From the NCBI GenBank assembly GCA_021738045.1, contig JAIPCU010000010.1:1-38882 (forward strand): 38,882 nt of DNA, read 5' to 3'. The position numbers and the translations under genes were made by a program. The notes beneath the pieces are model-generated. The model was given only the letters and a program-made list of their open reading frames with translations. It was not told the origin of the DNA and did no database searches. Source of the DNA: Candidatus Methylopumilus sp. GTDB taxonomy: Bacteria; Pseudomonadota; Gammaproteobacteria; Burkholderiales; Burkholderiaceae_B. Positions 17,485 to 26,172 of the stretch are shown one piece after another; the stretch's first letter is position 1, and each line of letters begins with the position of its first letter.

Positions 17485-18315
17485 TCATTGAGCACGAGGT
17501 TTTGCCTCGCCCCAACGCCCCTTGGCTGACAAGCGCATCAACGTGCGCAACGCGACGATTAAACCAATCACTTCCGTCATGGCGGCAGGTATCCACATCG
17601 TCAGACCACCGATCATCTGATCGGTCAGTGCCTCCATCGGAATCGCCCGACCGCAAAGATCGAACAAAGGATACAAATCGCGTTCGGTGAAAGCAATAAT
17701 GGCGCCAGCCACCATTTGCGGAGCCATCGTCACAATCGGCGAAATCACTCGACCACCGGGACTCATGGCTGAAGGTGGACAGACCCGCCGGTCAAGTATC
17801 AGATTCCAGTACATGAACCCAGTGATCACGACTGACCAGTTCATCAGTCGATACAAGCGCCAATCCAGCATTGAATAAAATTGCACTGACGGGATCAGCC
17901 AGACAACCACCAAAAAGATAAACAGTGCCGGCACAATGATAGGGTTGGTCAGGATCGCGATCAGACTACGCCCCGGCCAAGTTTGGTTAAAGCGGGACAA
18001 GCCACGACGCCACGTCAGCGGCAATCCAGCTCGCATGACCTGACCTGGGTAGGCCGCCATCACCACCAGAGGCCCAAGGTGATGCAAGACCAAGTGCTGA
18101 ATCCGGTGCATAAAAAACATCCGCTCGGCGTAATAATCAAGCATGGTATGAAGCGACAGATACAGCATCACCATCCCGCTCCAGAACAGCCATTGCCTGA
18201 CGCGGGTCACCCGATGCACGCGCTGGCCGCGCACGAACAACGCGCCACAGACCAAAAAGCAGAGCAGCAAGGTGGGAGAGAACTCCCAGGGTTCAAGCCA
18301 GCCGATCCAATCCAT
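17485..18315 (-). CDS. ctaG: Cytochrome c oxidase assembly protein, caa3-type CtaG
   Basis: This 276-residue polytopic membrane protein has about seven hydrophobic segments. It contains the conserved HTMLDYYAERMFFMHRIQHLVLHHLGP region, rich in histidines, that defines the Caa3_CtaG family, and the later MSPGGRVISP loop. It is expected to help insert copper into, or assemble, a heme-copper oxidase. AAGGG at 18322-18326 is six bases before the ATG at 18315, which is preferred over the adjacent GTG at 18318. No oxidase structural gene lies nearby. It is a different family from the Cox11-type protein also called CtaG. Confidence 0.85.
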   Translation of the reverse strand: MDWIGWLEPWEFSPTLLLCFLVCGALFVRGQRVHRVTRVRQWLFWSGMVMLYLSLHTMLDYYAERMFFMHRIQHLVLHHLGPLVVMAAYPGQVMRAGLPLTWRRGLSRFNQTWPGRSLIAILTNPIIVPALFIFLVVVWLIPSVQFYSMLDWRLYRLMNWSVVITGFMYWNLILDRRVCPPSAMSPGGRVISPIVTMAPQMVAGAIIAFTERDLYPLFDLCGRAIPMEALTDQMIGGLTMWIPAAMTEVIGLIVALRTLMRLSAKGRWGEAKPRAQ

Positions 18316-18321
18316 CACAAA

Positions 18322-18326
18322 CCCTT
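18322..18326 (-). promoter_or_regulatory. Ribosome binding site selecting ATG 18315
   Basis: AAGGG on the minus strand, six bases before ATG 18315 and three before GTG 18318. The spacing favours the ATG. Confidence 0.6.
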
Positions 18327-18363
18327 ATTGAGTGTGGCAATCTGATACAGAAGCCGCGCAGAG

Positions 18364-18369
18364 ATTGTA
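18364..18369 (-). promoter_or_regulatory. Candidate -10 box for the ctaG-type gene
   Basis: TACAAT on the minus strand about 48 bases before ATG 18315, in the spacer divergent from pepP. No convincing -35. Confidence 0.35.
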
Positions 18370-18394
18370 GTATGTCGTGTGTTCAACCACCGCG

Positions 18395-18400
18395 TACGAT
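18395..18400 (+). promoter_or_regulatory. Candidate -10 box six bases from the pepP ATG (leaderless layout)
   Basis: TACGAT ends exactly six bases before ATG 18407, so transcription is predicted to begin at the start codon. No Shine-Dalgarno is present. Confidence 0.4.
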
Positions 18401-18406
18401 ACCTCT

Positions 18407-19756
18407 ATGTCCCTTGCAACAGCCGATCTCAAGAGCCCGACCACTCGTCGTCAGCAATTACTGACCTGGATGCACAGCCTCGGGGGCGGGGTCGCCGTCA
18501 TACCAACGGCCCCTGAACGCACCCGCAATCGGGACAACCACCATAGCTACCGCCACGACAGCGATTTTTTCTATCTGACGGGTTTCTCTGAAGCGCACGC
18601 CTGGCTGGTGTTGGTCGCCGGTGAAGTGGATCAGAGCATTCTGTTCTGCGAAGGTAAAAATCCAGAACTCGAGATCTGGACTGGCGTGCGTTGGGGGCCC
18701 GAAGCAGCGGCAGAACATTTTGCCTTTGATGTGGCACACGACGTGAAAGACCTCGATACCCTGATCCCGCAACTGCTGATCGGGCAACGCAACTTGTTTA
18801 GCACCCTGTCGCGCTCGCCTCAGCCCGACCTGCTCAAGCATTTACAAGGCTGGCTGGTCACCGCACAACACAGTGTGCGCGACACTCGGGCGTTACCACA
18901 TCAATGGTTAGATCTCAGCGACGTGTTGGCAGAGATGCGCTTGGTCAAGGATGCCTCTGAACTTGCCACCATGCGGGCGGCGGCTGCGATTTCTGCGCAA
19001 GGCCACGTTCTTGCCATGCAGGCAGCACGCCCTGGGTGCCACGAGTATGAGCTTGAAGCCGAGCTGCTGTATCACTTTCGCAAACACGGCGCACAGTCGG
19101 TCGCTTACGACAGTATTGTGGCAGCGGGTGCCAACGCTTGCATCTTGCATCATCGCGCGGGCAATGCCGTGATGCAAGAGGGTGATCTGGTCTTGATCGA
19201 TGCCGGCTGTGAGCTTGACGGTTATGCGTCAGACATCACGCGTACGTTTCCGGCGAACGGGAAATTTTCAGGACCGCAGCGCGCCTTATACGACATTGTT
19301 TTGGCGGCGCAACAGGCAGCCTACGACAAAACCTCACCGCAGCAACACTTTAATGCAGGCCATGAGGCCGCGGTGCAAGTGCTCACGCAAGGGATGCTAG
19401 ACGAAGGTCTACTGCAAGGCACTCTGTCAGAAGCCATCGAAACCACAGCCTATCGAAAATTTTATATGCATCGTACCGGCCACTGGTTGGGTATGGATGT
19501 GCATGATGTGGGCAGCTATCGCAGCCCCCCAGCGTCAGCCGAAGAGCGCCCTTGGCGACAGCTACAAGCAGGCATGGTGTTAACGATCGAACCTGGGCTT
19601 TACGTGCGCCCTGCAGCAGATGTTGCAGAAAAATTCTGGAACATCGGCATCAGAATCGAGGACGACGCTGTCGTGACCGAAACAGGGTGCGAACTCATCA
19701 CGCGTGGCGTACCCGTTGCAGCTAACGAGATCGAAGCCCTCATGCGCGCGCGTTAA
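18407..19756 (+). CDS. pepP: Xaa-Pro aminopeptidase (aminopeptidase P)
   Basis: This 449-residue cytoplasmic metallopeptidase removes the N-terminal residue from peptides with proline in second position. An N-terminal AMP_N domain (with FYLTGF) precedes a pita-bread catalytic domain. The five metal ligands are visible: D265, D276, H359 (in RTGHWLGMDVHD), E395 (TIEPGL) and E418 (RIEDD). ATG 18407 is chosen over an in-frame GTG at 18377, because it lies six bases after a TACGAT box and gives a usual N-terminus. Its last codons form the first unit of a 36-bp decayed tandem repeat. Confidence 0.94.
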   Translation: MSLATADLKSPTTRRQQLLTWMHSLGGGVAVIPTAPERTRNRDNHHSYRHDSDFFYLTGFSEAHAWLVLVAGEVDQSILFCEGKNPELEIWTGVRWGPEAAAEHFAFDVAHDVKDLDTLIPQLLIGQRNLFSTLSRSPQPDLLKHLQGWLVTAQHSVRDTRALPHQWLDLSDVLAEMRLVKDASELATMRAAAAISAQGHVLAMQAARPGCHEYELEAELLYHFRKHGAQSVAYDSIVAAGANACILHHRAGNAVMQEGDLVLIDAGCELDGYASDITRTFPANGKFSGPQRALYDIVLAAQQAAYDKTSPQQHFNAGHEAAVQVLTQGMLDEGLLQGTLSEAIETTAYRKFYMHRTGHWLGMDVHDVGSYRSPPASAEERPWRQLQAGMVLTIEPGLYVRPAADVAEKFWNIGIRIEDDAVVTETGCELITRGVPVAANEIEALMRAR

Positions 19757-19846
19757 TGATTGTGATAGCGTAGGGTCATGCGTGCGCAGTACCAGTTATT
19801 ACATCTTAGGGTCACCCGCACGCAGTAACAACTGTTACACGCTACG
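19739..19846. repeat. 36-bp degenerate tandem repeat, three units, starting in the pepP 3' end
   Basis: Units lie at 19739-19774, 19775-19810 and 19811-19846 with an exact 36-base period. Units 1 and 2 match at 23 positions, and units 2 and 3 at 24. The first unit contains the pepP stop codon. Read in the pepP frame, units 2 and 3 differ often at third codon positions (for example CAG TTA TTA CAT against CAA CTG TTA CAC). The rest of the 183-base spacer to the next small gene holds no other clear element. Confidence 0.6.
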
Positions 19847-19939
19847 GACTCGTCTAAGCGCAATTTGTCCATCTTGAAGTGCCATAATAACGGGGCGTAG
19901 AATCGACGTTCAACGCTTAGCAAAAAAGGAAACACCAAG

Positions 19940-20119
19940 ATGGAAATTCACCTGACAAAACTTGAAGCAGTCATCCCGACCCTTGCGACTAAAGAGGATC
20001 TTCAGCGTGACATGAAGGCACAGACTTGGACAATCATTCGCTGGATCACTGGGGTTTTGATTGCAGCCACCACAGCGACGACAGCAACAACTTATCTGAT
20101 CACCACTGTGGCCAAATAA
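19940..20119 (+). CDS. Small predicted tail-anchored membrane protein (59 residues)
   Basis: An ATG at 19940 with AAGGA nine bases upstream (19926-19930) opens a 59-codon frame ending in TAA at 20117-20119. The first half (KLEAVIPTLATKEDLQRDM) is charged and helical, of the kind seen in small proteins with DUF1640-like coiled coils. The second half (IIRWITGVLIAA then Thr/Ala repeats) is one hydrophobic segment ending at VAK. Relatives of this type usually have a longer coiled coil between the two parts, so this may be a shortened version. It stands alone before the convergent TM2 gene. Function unknown. Confidence 0.65.
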   Translation: MEIHLTKLEAVIPTLATKEDLQRDMKAQTWTIIRWITGVLIAATTATTATTYLITTVAK

Positions 20120-20125
20120 GTTGCG

Positions 20126-20587
20126 TTAATCCGAATTTAAGTTAAAGCCATCCAGCCACCCAAGCGCGGTCCACACATAGATCACGATCATCGCGATACC
20201 AAACATGAAAGCAACGGTACCGATCAACAGCGTAAAACTCGCGATCAACACTGCACCCCAACCGCTTGGGCGCTCGCGCACCAAGCCCACGTTATAAAAG
20301 CCGTCAAACTTCGCATCGCTCATCAGGCATAAAACAATCGCCTCAATAAAGCCATCGAGAATCGGGATAAACAACAGAAAAAATGCCGGATTTTCGTACC
20401 AGATATCGGCAAAGGCACTGGCAATCATCAGCGCAACACCCAGCACGCTCACCATCCAGGCGTGGCGCCGCCCCAGGTACCACCAGTGCGCGCCGACACA
20501 GCCAAACAACGCAGCCAGTAAACCAACCGTCGTTTTATGGCGAAACCGTGTCGAAGGCGCTAAATGTGGGGCAGAAGATGCAGTCAT
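20126..20587 (-). CDS. TM2-domain membrane protein
   Basis: This 153-residue protein has the TM2 pattern: a basic lead-in (RFRHKTTVG), then LLAALFGCVGAHWWYLGRR with the Gly-x-x-Gly-x-His and Tyr-x-Gly features, a second helix, and two further hydrophobic segments in the C-terminal half. TM2 proteins are small inner-membrane proteins of unknown function in bacteria. The ATG at 20587 lacks a strong ribosome site. The gene ends seven bases from the convergent 59-residue membrane protein gene. Confidence 0.8.
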   Translation of the reverse strand: MTASSAPHLAPSTRFRHKTTVGLLAALFGCVGAHWWYLGRRHAWMVSVLGVALMIASAFADIWYENPAFFLLFIPILDGFIEAIVLCLMSDAKFDGFYNVGLVRERPSGWGAVLIASFTLLIGTVAFMFGIAMIVIYVWTALGWLDGFNLNSD

Positions 20588-20703
20588 GAGGCTCTGTCAA
20601 TTTTTAAGGACAATAAATTAAAGTGGATCGCACTGAGGTGTCGGATTTGCTCACTCGCCAAGCACTTGCTACTTTGAACAAAAATCGCATCAAAAGCAGT
20701 GTT

Positions 20704-20709
20704 AGTGTA
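20704..20709 (-). promoter_or_regulatory. Candidate -10 box upstream of the TM2 gene
   Basis: TACACT on the minus strand 117 bases before ATG 20587. It matches the hexamer upstream of rhlE and the cydAB-like pair. The distance makes a long leader, so the call is weak. Confidence 0.25.
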
Positions 20710-20730
20710 GAACACGCATTAGTTCGGCGT

Positions 20731-20830
20731 GACATCTGACTCAAGTTGGTGCCCACTTCTAAGTGATGCCTGATCCGTGGTGACTCTCTGTTCACCTGAT
20801 ACCTGATTAGTGGTTATTCCGTGCCAAACG
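20731..20830. repeat. Degenerate ~33-bp tandem repeat in the TM2-ubiH spacer
   Basis: Three units begin at 20731, 20765 and 20798. The first 20 bases of units 2 and 3 (GATGCCTGATCCGTGGTGAC and GATACCTGATTAGTGGTTAT) match at 15 positions, and unit 1 matches less well with a small indel. Downstream, GGCAT AAA ATGCC (20839-20851) is a perfect inverted repeat that overlaps the likely -10 box of the next gene. Confidence 0.45.
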
Positions 20831-20842
20831 TTAACACTGGCA

Positions 20843-20848
20843 TAAAAT
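20843..20848 (+). promoter_or_regulatory. Candidate -10 box six bases from the ubiH-type ATG (leaderless layout)
   Basis: TAAAAT ends six bases before ATG 20855 and lies within the inverted repeat 20839-20851. There is no Shine-Dalgarno. A protein bound to the inverted repeat would cover the promoter. Confidence 0.4.
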
Positions 20849-20854
20849 GCCCTA

Positions 20855-22015
20855 ATGCAATCACAAGACTTTGACTTGGCAATTTTAGGCGGCGGCCCCG
20901 TGGGCAGCGTATTAGCCTTACTGCTCGCTCGACTTGCGCCGCAACCGGCGCGCATAGTCTTATTGCAAACCGACACCGCCTCGCAATACGGCCATCGCCC
21001 TGAGCTTGATCCACGCGTGCTTGCAATCAATCATGGTAGTCGAGTCTTACTTGAAAGCCTGAATGCGTGGCCGCAGCAGGCAGCTCTGATACAAACCATT
21101 CACGTGTCGCAACGCGGTCGCCTTGGCCGCACTGTCATCCGGCATCACGACTTTGACGTACCCGAACTGGGCTGTGTGGTGCGTTATGGTCAACTTTACG
21201 ACAAGCTCACCAATGCTTTAGAAACAAGCGGCGTACAAGTTTTAAACGGCGAGAGCGCACACGTGATTGGCCAAGATACTGGAGGCGTCAGTATTGAACA
21301 AGGAGCACGGCGCATGCGCGCAAAGTTAGTGGTTCACGCGGATGGACTGGCGGGCCTTGAACCCACCCGTCAGTACACTCAATATGCCCTCCTCACTCGT
21401 GCGCGTGCGAGCAGACCGCGTGCAGGCTGGGCCTTTGAACGCTTTACCAACGAAGGCCCGTTGGCGGTTTTGCCTCACCCCGAGGCGCTAGGCGAACAAT
21501 CCATCGTCTGGTGCTGTTCGCCTGAACGGGCGCATGCCCTGCAAGCCTTGGCGCCCGAAGACTTTTCGCAAGCGCTCACCGAAATGTTTGGTTCAAGGCT
21601 AGGTACGCTCACGGTCGATGGCCCTGTTGCGTGCGTGCCCCTGGCCATGACCCTGCGCCCTCAAACGATTGACGGCCGCTGCGTGGCAATCGGCAATGCG
21701 GCCCAAACACTACACCCTGTTGCAGGACAAGGGTTGAACTTAGGGCTGCGCGATGCAGCGACACTTGCGATGGCTTTGCGCGAATGGTTGATCGTGCCAG
21801 AGCAAACGCCTGGCGAAGCCTTGCAACGCTATGAACAGTTGCGCGGCCCCGATCGTCAACTCACGGTTCGCCTGACTGACCTGCTCTCGCGCGTCTTCAC
21901 CACAAAATTGCCGTTGATCGAGCACGCTGCCGGCCTGGCGCTCTTAGGAATGGACCTTTTGCCAGCCTTGCGCGCACCGCTGGCACGCCATTTATTGCAG
22001 GGACTCAGGCTGTAG
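20855..22015 (+). CDS. ubiH: UbiH/UbiF/COQ6-family ubiquinone biosynthesis hydroxylase
   Basis: This 386-residue FAD-dependent monooxygenase of the ubiquinone pathway should hydroxylate a ring position of the prenylated precursor. It has the N-terminal dinucleotide motif GGGPVG at 12-17, the family-specific DPRVLAINHGSR at 52-63, and the FAD ribityl-binding segment GNAAQTLHPVAGQGLNLG from residue 280. It lies 28 bases upstream of dusB, an arrangement seen in related Burkholderiales. Which ring carbon it hydroxylates cannot be decided here, so the symbol stands for the family. Confidence 0.88.
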   Translation: MQSQDFDLAILGGGPVGSVLALLLARLAPQPARIVLLQTDTASQYGHRPELDPRVLAINHGSRVLLESLNAWPQQAALIQTIHVSQRGRLGRTVIRHHDFDVPELGCVVRYGQLYDKLTNALETSGVQVLNGESAHVIGQDTGGVSIEQGARRMRAKLVVHADGLAGLEPTRQYTQYALLTRARASRPRAGWAFERFTNEGPLAVLPHPEALGEQSIVWCCSPERAHALQALAPEDFSQALTEMFGSRLGTLTVDGPVACVPLAMTLRPQTIDGRCVAIGNAAQTLHPVAGQGLNLGLRDAATLAMALREWLIVPEQTPGEALQRYEQLRGPDRQLTVRLTDLLSRVFTTKLPLIEHAAGLALLGMDLLPALRAPLARHLLQGLRL

Positions 22016-22031
22016 CGCTAAGCCAAGGCGT

Positions 22032-22037
22032 TACAAT
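22032..22037 (+). promoter_or_regulatory. Candidate -10 box six bases from the dusB ATG (leaderless layout)
   Basis: TACAAT ends exactly six bases before ATG 22044, and no Shine-Dalgarno lies at usual spacing. It would drive the dusB-fis-purH run. Confidence 0.45.
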
Positions 22038-22043
22038 TTAGCC

Positions 22044-23090
22044 ATGAACATCGGTCCTTGGTCTCTTACGAACAACGTTTTTGTCGCCCCGATGGCTGGG
22101 GTGACAGACCGTCCGTTTCGGCAATTATGCAAGCGCCTGGGGGCGGGCTACGCCGTCTCTGAAATGGCGGCAAGCAATCCACAATTGTGGCAAACGGTTA
22201 AGTCTTCGCGCCGCCTGAATCATGATGGCGAAAGCGATCCCGTTTCGGTTCAAATTGCCGGCGCTGATCCACAAATGATGGCGCAGGCCGCTGTTTTTAA
22301 TATCGGCAAGGGCGCCCGAGTCATTGACATCAACATGGGCTGTCCGGTCAAAAAAGTGTGCAACGTCGCCTCAGGCTCGGCGCTGTTGCGCCACGAAGAT
22401 CTTGTGGCAAAAATTCTTGAAACGGTGGTGAACGCTTGCACGCCTCTGGGGATACCCGTCACACTCAAAACGCGCACGGGTTGGGATCGCGAGCATCGTA
22501 ATGCGCTGCGCATTGCCTATTTGGCGCAAGAGACCGGTATTGCCGCGCTCACCCTGCATGGGCGTACCCGCGCAGATCTGTATCTGGGCGAGGCCGAATA
22601 CGACACCATTCGCGAAGTCAAAGCCAGTATTTCAATTCCGGTGGTGGCAAATGGCGATATCGATAGCCCTCAAAAAGCCCGCAGCGTGCTCGCGTACACG
22701 GGTGCCGATGCCGTCATGATTGGGCGAGCGGCGCAAGGCCGTCCGTGGATTTTCAGAGAAATTGATCATTTTCTGCGTACGGGCGAAACCCTAGCGCCCC
22801 CCACCTGGACAGAAATGCGAGAGTTGTTACTCCATCATCTGGCAGATCATTATCAGTTTTATGGCGAAAGCGTCGGGGTTAAAACCGCGCGTAAACACAT
22901 CGGCTGGTATGTCAGCGGTCTGCCCAACGGCGTCGCACTGGCCGACCATATCAACCGGCTTGATACCACCACCGAGCAATTTGCAGCCGTCGACCTCTGG
23001 TTTTTAGCGCAGGCGGCCGCTGGCGCTGACAGTCGGGCCGCAACCTGCGACAATCACGGTCTGACTACGCCATACCTGCACGCAGCCTGA
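22044..23090 (+). CDS. dusB: tRNA-dihydrouridine synthase B
   Basis: This 348-residue FMN enzyme reduces specific uridines in tRNA to dihydrouridine. The APMAGVTDRPFR motif is at 14-25, the Dus signature NMGCPVKKVCNVASGSALL contains cysteines 100 and 106, and LHGRTRAD and GDIDSP follow in the TIM barrel. It immediately precedes fis, the arrangement shared with many Proteobacteria, where the two are co-transcribed. The fis ribosome site AGGG lies directly after the dusB stop. Confidence 0.94.
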   Translation: MNIGPWSLTNNVFVAPMAGVTDRPFRQLCKRLGAGYAVSEMAASNPQLWQTVKSSRRLNHDGESDPVSVQIAGADPQMMAQAAVFNIGKGARVIDINMGCPVKKVCNVASGSALLRHEDLVAKILETVVNACTPLGIPVTLKTRTGWDREHRNALRIAYLAQETGIAALTLHGRTRADLYLGEAEYDTIREVKASISIPVVANGDIDSPQKARSVLAYTGADAVMIGRAAQGRPWIFREIDHFLRTGETLAPPTWTEMRELLLHHLADHYQFYGESVGVKTARKHIGWYVSGLPNGVALADHINRLDTTTEQFAAVDLWFLAQAAAGADSRAATCDNHGLTTPYLHAA

Positions 23091-23101
23091 AGGGCTATCT
23101 C

Positions 23102-23338
23102 ATGAAAAAAAACAATATCCTTGATGAAGCGGTACGCTCAAGCCTTGACAGTTACTTTGCCGATCTGGGCGATACCGAGCCCAACGACCTGTACGACATG
23201 GTGATCGGCTGCGTCGAGCGCCCCCTGTTAGCCGTTGCCATGCAACGGGCAAACAACAATCAATCTCGTGCCGCCCTGATGTTGGGCGTGACGCGTAATA
23301 CTCTTCGAAAAAAACTGTTGGCGCACAAGCTTATATGA
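23102..23338 (+). CDS. fis: Fis-family nucleoid protein
   Basis: This 78-residue DNA-binding protein has the Fis helix-turn-helix at its C-terminus ([20 protein letters not shown]). It is shorter than the 98-residue enteric Fis because it lacks the N-terminal beta-hairpin arms that activate Hin-type recombinases, which is normal for betaproteobacteria. AGGG at 23091-23094 is seven bases before the ATG. Its stop overlaps the purH start as ATGA, so the two are coupled. Expected to bend DNA and modulate rRNA and other promoters. Confidence 0.93.
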   Translation: MKKNNILDEAVRSSLDSYFADLGDTEPNDLYDMVIGCVERPLLAVAMQRANNNQSRAALMLGVTRNTLRKKLLAHKLI

Positions 23339-24924
23339 CTATTCAAACTGCACTGCTCTCCGTTTCAGATAAAGCCGGCATCGTCGATTTTGCCAAAGCC
23401 CTTGCTAAGCGAGGCGTACGACTACTCTCGACCGGCGGCACGGCAAAATTATTGGCTCAAGCCGGCTTGACGGTGACCGAAGTGGCACAGCACACAGGCT
23501 CGCCTGAAATTCTTGATGGTCGGGTCAAAACTCTTCACCCAAAGATTCATGGCGGGCTGCTCGCTCGACGCGATAGCGCCGAGCATTTGCAAACCCTCCT
23601 AGAACATGGCATTGAGCGTATCGACCTGCTCGTGGTCAATCTGTATCCCTTTCGTGCGGCCGTTGCCAAGCCTGACTGCAGCTTCGCTGATGCCGTCGAA
23701 AACATCGATATTGGCGGGCCCGCGATGTTGCGCGCCGCTGCAAAAAATCACGGCACCGAAGCGGGTGGCGTCACCGTCGTCATCGATCCTGCTGATTACC
23801 CACGCGTCTTAACAGAAATGGATGCCACGGGCGACACGTCGTCCGGGCTGCGCTTAGCACTTGCCACCAAAGTGTATGCACACACCAGCGCGTACGATGG
23901 CGCGATTGCGGCCTACCTGAGCAGCCTAGTCGCGCCTGAGCCTGCACAAGACGCAGTCCCCGAGCGCACCACCTGGCCCAATACGCTCACACTACAAGTG
24001 CACCAACAGCAAGTGTTGCGCTATGGCGAAAACGCTCAGCAACGCTCGGCCTTTTATATCGACCCAACTTGTCCTGCAGGCCTGCTAGGCAACTTCGTCC
24101 AACTGCAGGGCAAAGAGCTGTCATATAACAACATCGCCGATTCAGACGCTGCCTGGGATTGTGTACGCAGCTTTGCTGAACCCGCCTGCGTCATCGTCAA
24201 ACATGCCAATCCATGTGGCGTGGCCGTGGCTGACAAAGCCGTTAACGCCTATCTCAAAGCCTTCAAAACAGACCCCACCTCAGCGTTTGGTGGCATCATT
24301 GCCTTTAATCGCACCGTCAATTTGGCGTGTGCCAAGGCAATCAGCAATCAATTTGTCGAGGTCTTACTTGCACCCGCCTACGACAAAGCGGCGCTTGAGT
24401 TTTTAACCGCCAAGAAAAATGTTCGAGTCTTACAAGTGCCGATGGGTGATGGCCAAAACGATATCGATGTGAAGCGTGTGGGTGGTGGCTGGTTGGTGCA
24501 AACGCCTGACTCGCACACCGTGCAAGCGAGTGATCTGAAGGTAGCCACACGCAAACAACCTACCCCAGCACAGCTGAGCGATTTGCTGTTTGCCTGGAAG
24601 GTCGCCAAGTTTGTGAAATCAAACGCCATCGTCTTTTGTGGCGAAGGCATGACTTTAGGCGTAGGCGCTGGGCAAATGAGCCGCATTGATTCAGCGCGCA
24701 TCGCCTCAATCAAGGCCGAAAACGCGGGCCTGACCCTCAAAGGTTCGGCAGTTGCATCTGATGCGTTCTTTCCGTTTCGCGACGGCTTAGATGTTGTGAT
24801 TGATGCCGGTGCGACCTGCGTCATTCAACCGGGTGGCAGCATGCGAGATGATGAGGTCATCGCTGCCGCCAACGAGCGCGGCATCGTGATGATGCTCACT
24901 GGCATGCGTCACTTTAGGCATTAA
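23335..24924 (+). CDS. purH: Bifunctional AICAR transformylase / IMP cyclohydrolase
   Basis: This 529-residue enzyme catalyses the last two steps of IMP synthesis. The N-terminal MGS-like cyclohydrolase domain shows [13 protein letters not shown] and [18 protein letters not shown]. The C-terminal transformylase domain shows [13 protein letters not shown], the KHANPCGVA motif with the catalytic Lys-His, and [11 protein letters not shown]. The length is full. It begins inside the last codons of fis and ends about 40 bases before ruvC. Confidence 0.96.
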   Translation: MTIQTALLSVSDKAGIVDFAKALAKRGVRLLSTGGTAKLLAQAGLTVTEVAQHTGSPEILDGRVKTLHPKIHGGLLARRDSAEHLQTLLEHGIERIDLLVVNLYPFRAAVAKPDCSFADAVENIDIGGPAMLRAAAKNHGTEAGGVTVVIDPADYPRVLTEMDATGDTSSGLRLALATKVYAHTSAYDGAIAAYLSSLVAPEPAQDAVPERTTWPNTLTLQVHQQQVLRYGENAQQRSAFYIDPTCPAGLLGNFVQLQGKELSYNNIADSDAAWDCVRSFAEPACVIVKHANPCGVAVADKAVNAYLKAFKTDPTSAFGGIIAFNRTVNLACAKAISNQFVEVLLAPAYDKAALEFLTAKKNVRVLQVPMGDGQNDIDVKRVGGGWLVQTPDSHTVQASDLKVATRKQPTPAQLSDLLFAWKVAKFVKSNAIVFCGEGMTLGVGAGQMSRIDSARIASIKAENAGLTLKGSAVASDAFFPFRDGLDVVIDAGATCVIQPGGSMRDDEVIAAANERGIVMMLTGMRHFRH

Positions 24925-24967
24925 ATCGCACAATCATGACAACTCACCGCCCTGGGTGCAAAAGCGT

Positions 24968-25519
24968 ATGCGCATCTTAGGCGTTGACCCGGGCTTGCGC
25001 CGCACGGGATTTGGCGTGATTGATTTGGTTGGCTCGCGTCTGACCTATGTCGCGAGTGGCACGATCGTCGTACCCACTGACATCACTCTACCTCTGAGAC
25101 TTAAAGTGATTCTCGACAACCTACGCCAGGTCGTTGAAGACACACAACCGGATGTGGCTGCCCTAGAGATTGTGTTCATGAATACCAATCCAGCAACTAC
25201 CTTGTTGCTTGGTCAAGCCCGTGGGGCAGCACTTTGCGCGCTAGCAGATCGAGATTTAGCCGTGTTTGAGTACAGCGCTCTACAAATTAAAAAATCAGTT
25301 GTGGGTGCCGGACGGGCCGCGAAAGAACAGATACAGATGATGGTGCAGCGTCTGTTATCGCTCGATGGTGTGCCCGCACCCGATTCAGCTGACGCGCTCG
25401 CTTGCGCAATCTGCCACGCGCATGTCAGCCCCCTAGCTGAAAAACTCGGTGTGACTAGCTATCAGCAGCGCACCGCACGTGGCCGCACGCGCGTACGTGG
25501 CGGACGACTGCTGGGCTAA
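24968..25519 (+). CDS. ruvC: Holliday junction endonuclease RuvC
   Basis: This 183-residue resolvase cleaves Holliday junctions with RuvAB. The acidic catalytic residues are visible: D7 in [10 protein letters not shown]67 in ALEIVF, and D139 and D142 in [17 protein letters not shown] 24968 gives the standard N-terminus, while an in-frame GTG at 24956 would add four residues. The tail is rich in arginine and glycine. ruvA follows after 16 bases. Confidence 0.95.
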   Translation: MRILGVDPGLRRTGFGVIDLVGSRLTYVASGTIVVPTDITLPLRLKVILDNLRQVVEDTQPDVAALEIVFMNTNPATTLLLGQARGAALCALADRDLAVFEYSALQIKKSVVGAGRAAKEQIQMMVQRLLSLDGVPAPDSADALACAICHAHVSPLAEKLGVTSYQQRTARGRTRVRGGRLLG

Positions 25520-25535
25520 CTCAAGGAACACAATC

Positions 25536-26108
25536 ATGATCGGTCGACTCACGGGTACCTTGTACGAAAAAATGCCGCCACGCATCGGCCTAGACGTGCA
25601 GGGGGTTGGCTACGAAATCGATGTCTCGATGACGACGTTTTATGCGCTACCTGAACTTGGCGCGCAGGTCACAATCCTGACGCACCTGACCGTTCGCGAA
25701 GATGCACATATTCTATTTGGGTTCTCAAGCGCACAAGAGCGTGCGGCGTTTCGCGAGCTCGTAAAAGTAAGCGGCATTGGCGCACGCACGGCACTCGCGG
25801 TGTTATCGGGTATGTCGGTGGCGGATCTGGCTCAGGCCATCACGCTACAAGAACCGGCTCGCCTCACTCGCATCCCTGGCATTGGTACAAAAACTGCTCA
25901 ACGCCTGCTGCTCGAAATGAAAGGCAAACTCGGCGCCGACTTAGGCGCGAGCCCTAGCGTCTCGGCGGGCAACCAAACAGACGTGCTTCACGCCTTGACC
26001 GCATTAGGCTATTCAGAGCGTGAGTCACTCACGGCACTAAAAACGCTTCCAGAGGGCGTGAGCGTGTCTGACGGCATCAGACTCGCACTAAAGAGCTTGT
26101 CGCGATAA
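25536..26108 (+). CDS. ruvA: Holliday junction DNA helicase subunit RuvA
   Basis: This 190-residue protein forms the tetramer that holds the four-way junction and loads RuvB. It shows the N-terminal OB fold (MIGRLTGTL and [10 protein letters not shown]), two helix-hairpin-helix motifs ([11 protein letters not shown] and [13 protein letters not shown]) and domain III ([11 protein letters not shown]). AAGGAA at 25523-25528, seven bases before the ATG, fixes the start. The partner gene ruvB is not adjacent but 4.3 kb downstream, beyond four opposite-strand genes. Confidence 0.95.
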   Translation: MIGRLTGTLYEKMPPRIGLDVQGVGYEIDVSMTTFYALPELGAQVTILTHLTVREDAHILFGFSSAQERAAFRELVKVSGIGARTALAVLSGMSVADLAQAITLQEPARLTRIPGIGTKTAQRLLLEMKGKLGADLGASPSVSAGNQTDVLHALTALGYSERESLTALKTLPEGVSVSDGIRLALKSLSR

Positions 26109-26135
26109 GTAGAAACAAATCGTACCTAGCCGACT

Positions 26136-26172
26136 TTAGCGCGCGCAGCGCACTCGACCTCTGCGTCGCTAA
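26136..26172. terminator. Stem-loop between convergent ruvA and Bug-protein genes
   Basis: TTAGCG (26136-26141) pairs with CGCTAA (26167-26172), and CGCAG (26144-26148) pairs with CTGCG (26161-26165). This gives an 11-bp stem with a small internal bulge and a 12-base loop. It overlaps the stop codon of the minus-strand gene. No long T run follows, so it may act as a bidirectional end structure more than a classical terminator. Confidence 0.5.

Noticed and set aside
17436-17690. Plus-strand frame after galU beginning MRELFERLSGEI
   Set aside because: The first residues look protein-like, but most of the frame is antisense to the well-supported CtaG-type gene, its tail is low-quality Ser/Arg-rich sequence, and there is no ribosome site.
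19753-19938. Minus-strand frame of 61 codons with 12-residue repeats
   Set aside because: It lies over the 36-bp repeat array, which explains its internal repeats. It has an odd Cys/Arg-rich composition and no ribosome site. Kept only as a remark in the repeat finding.
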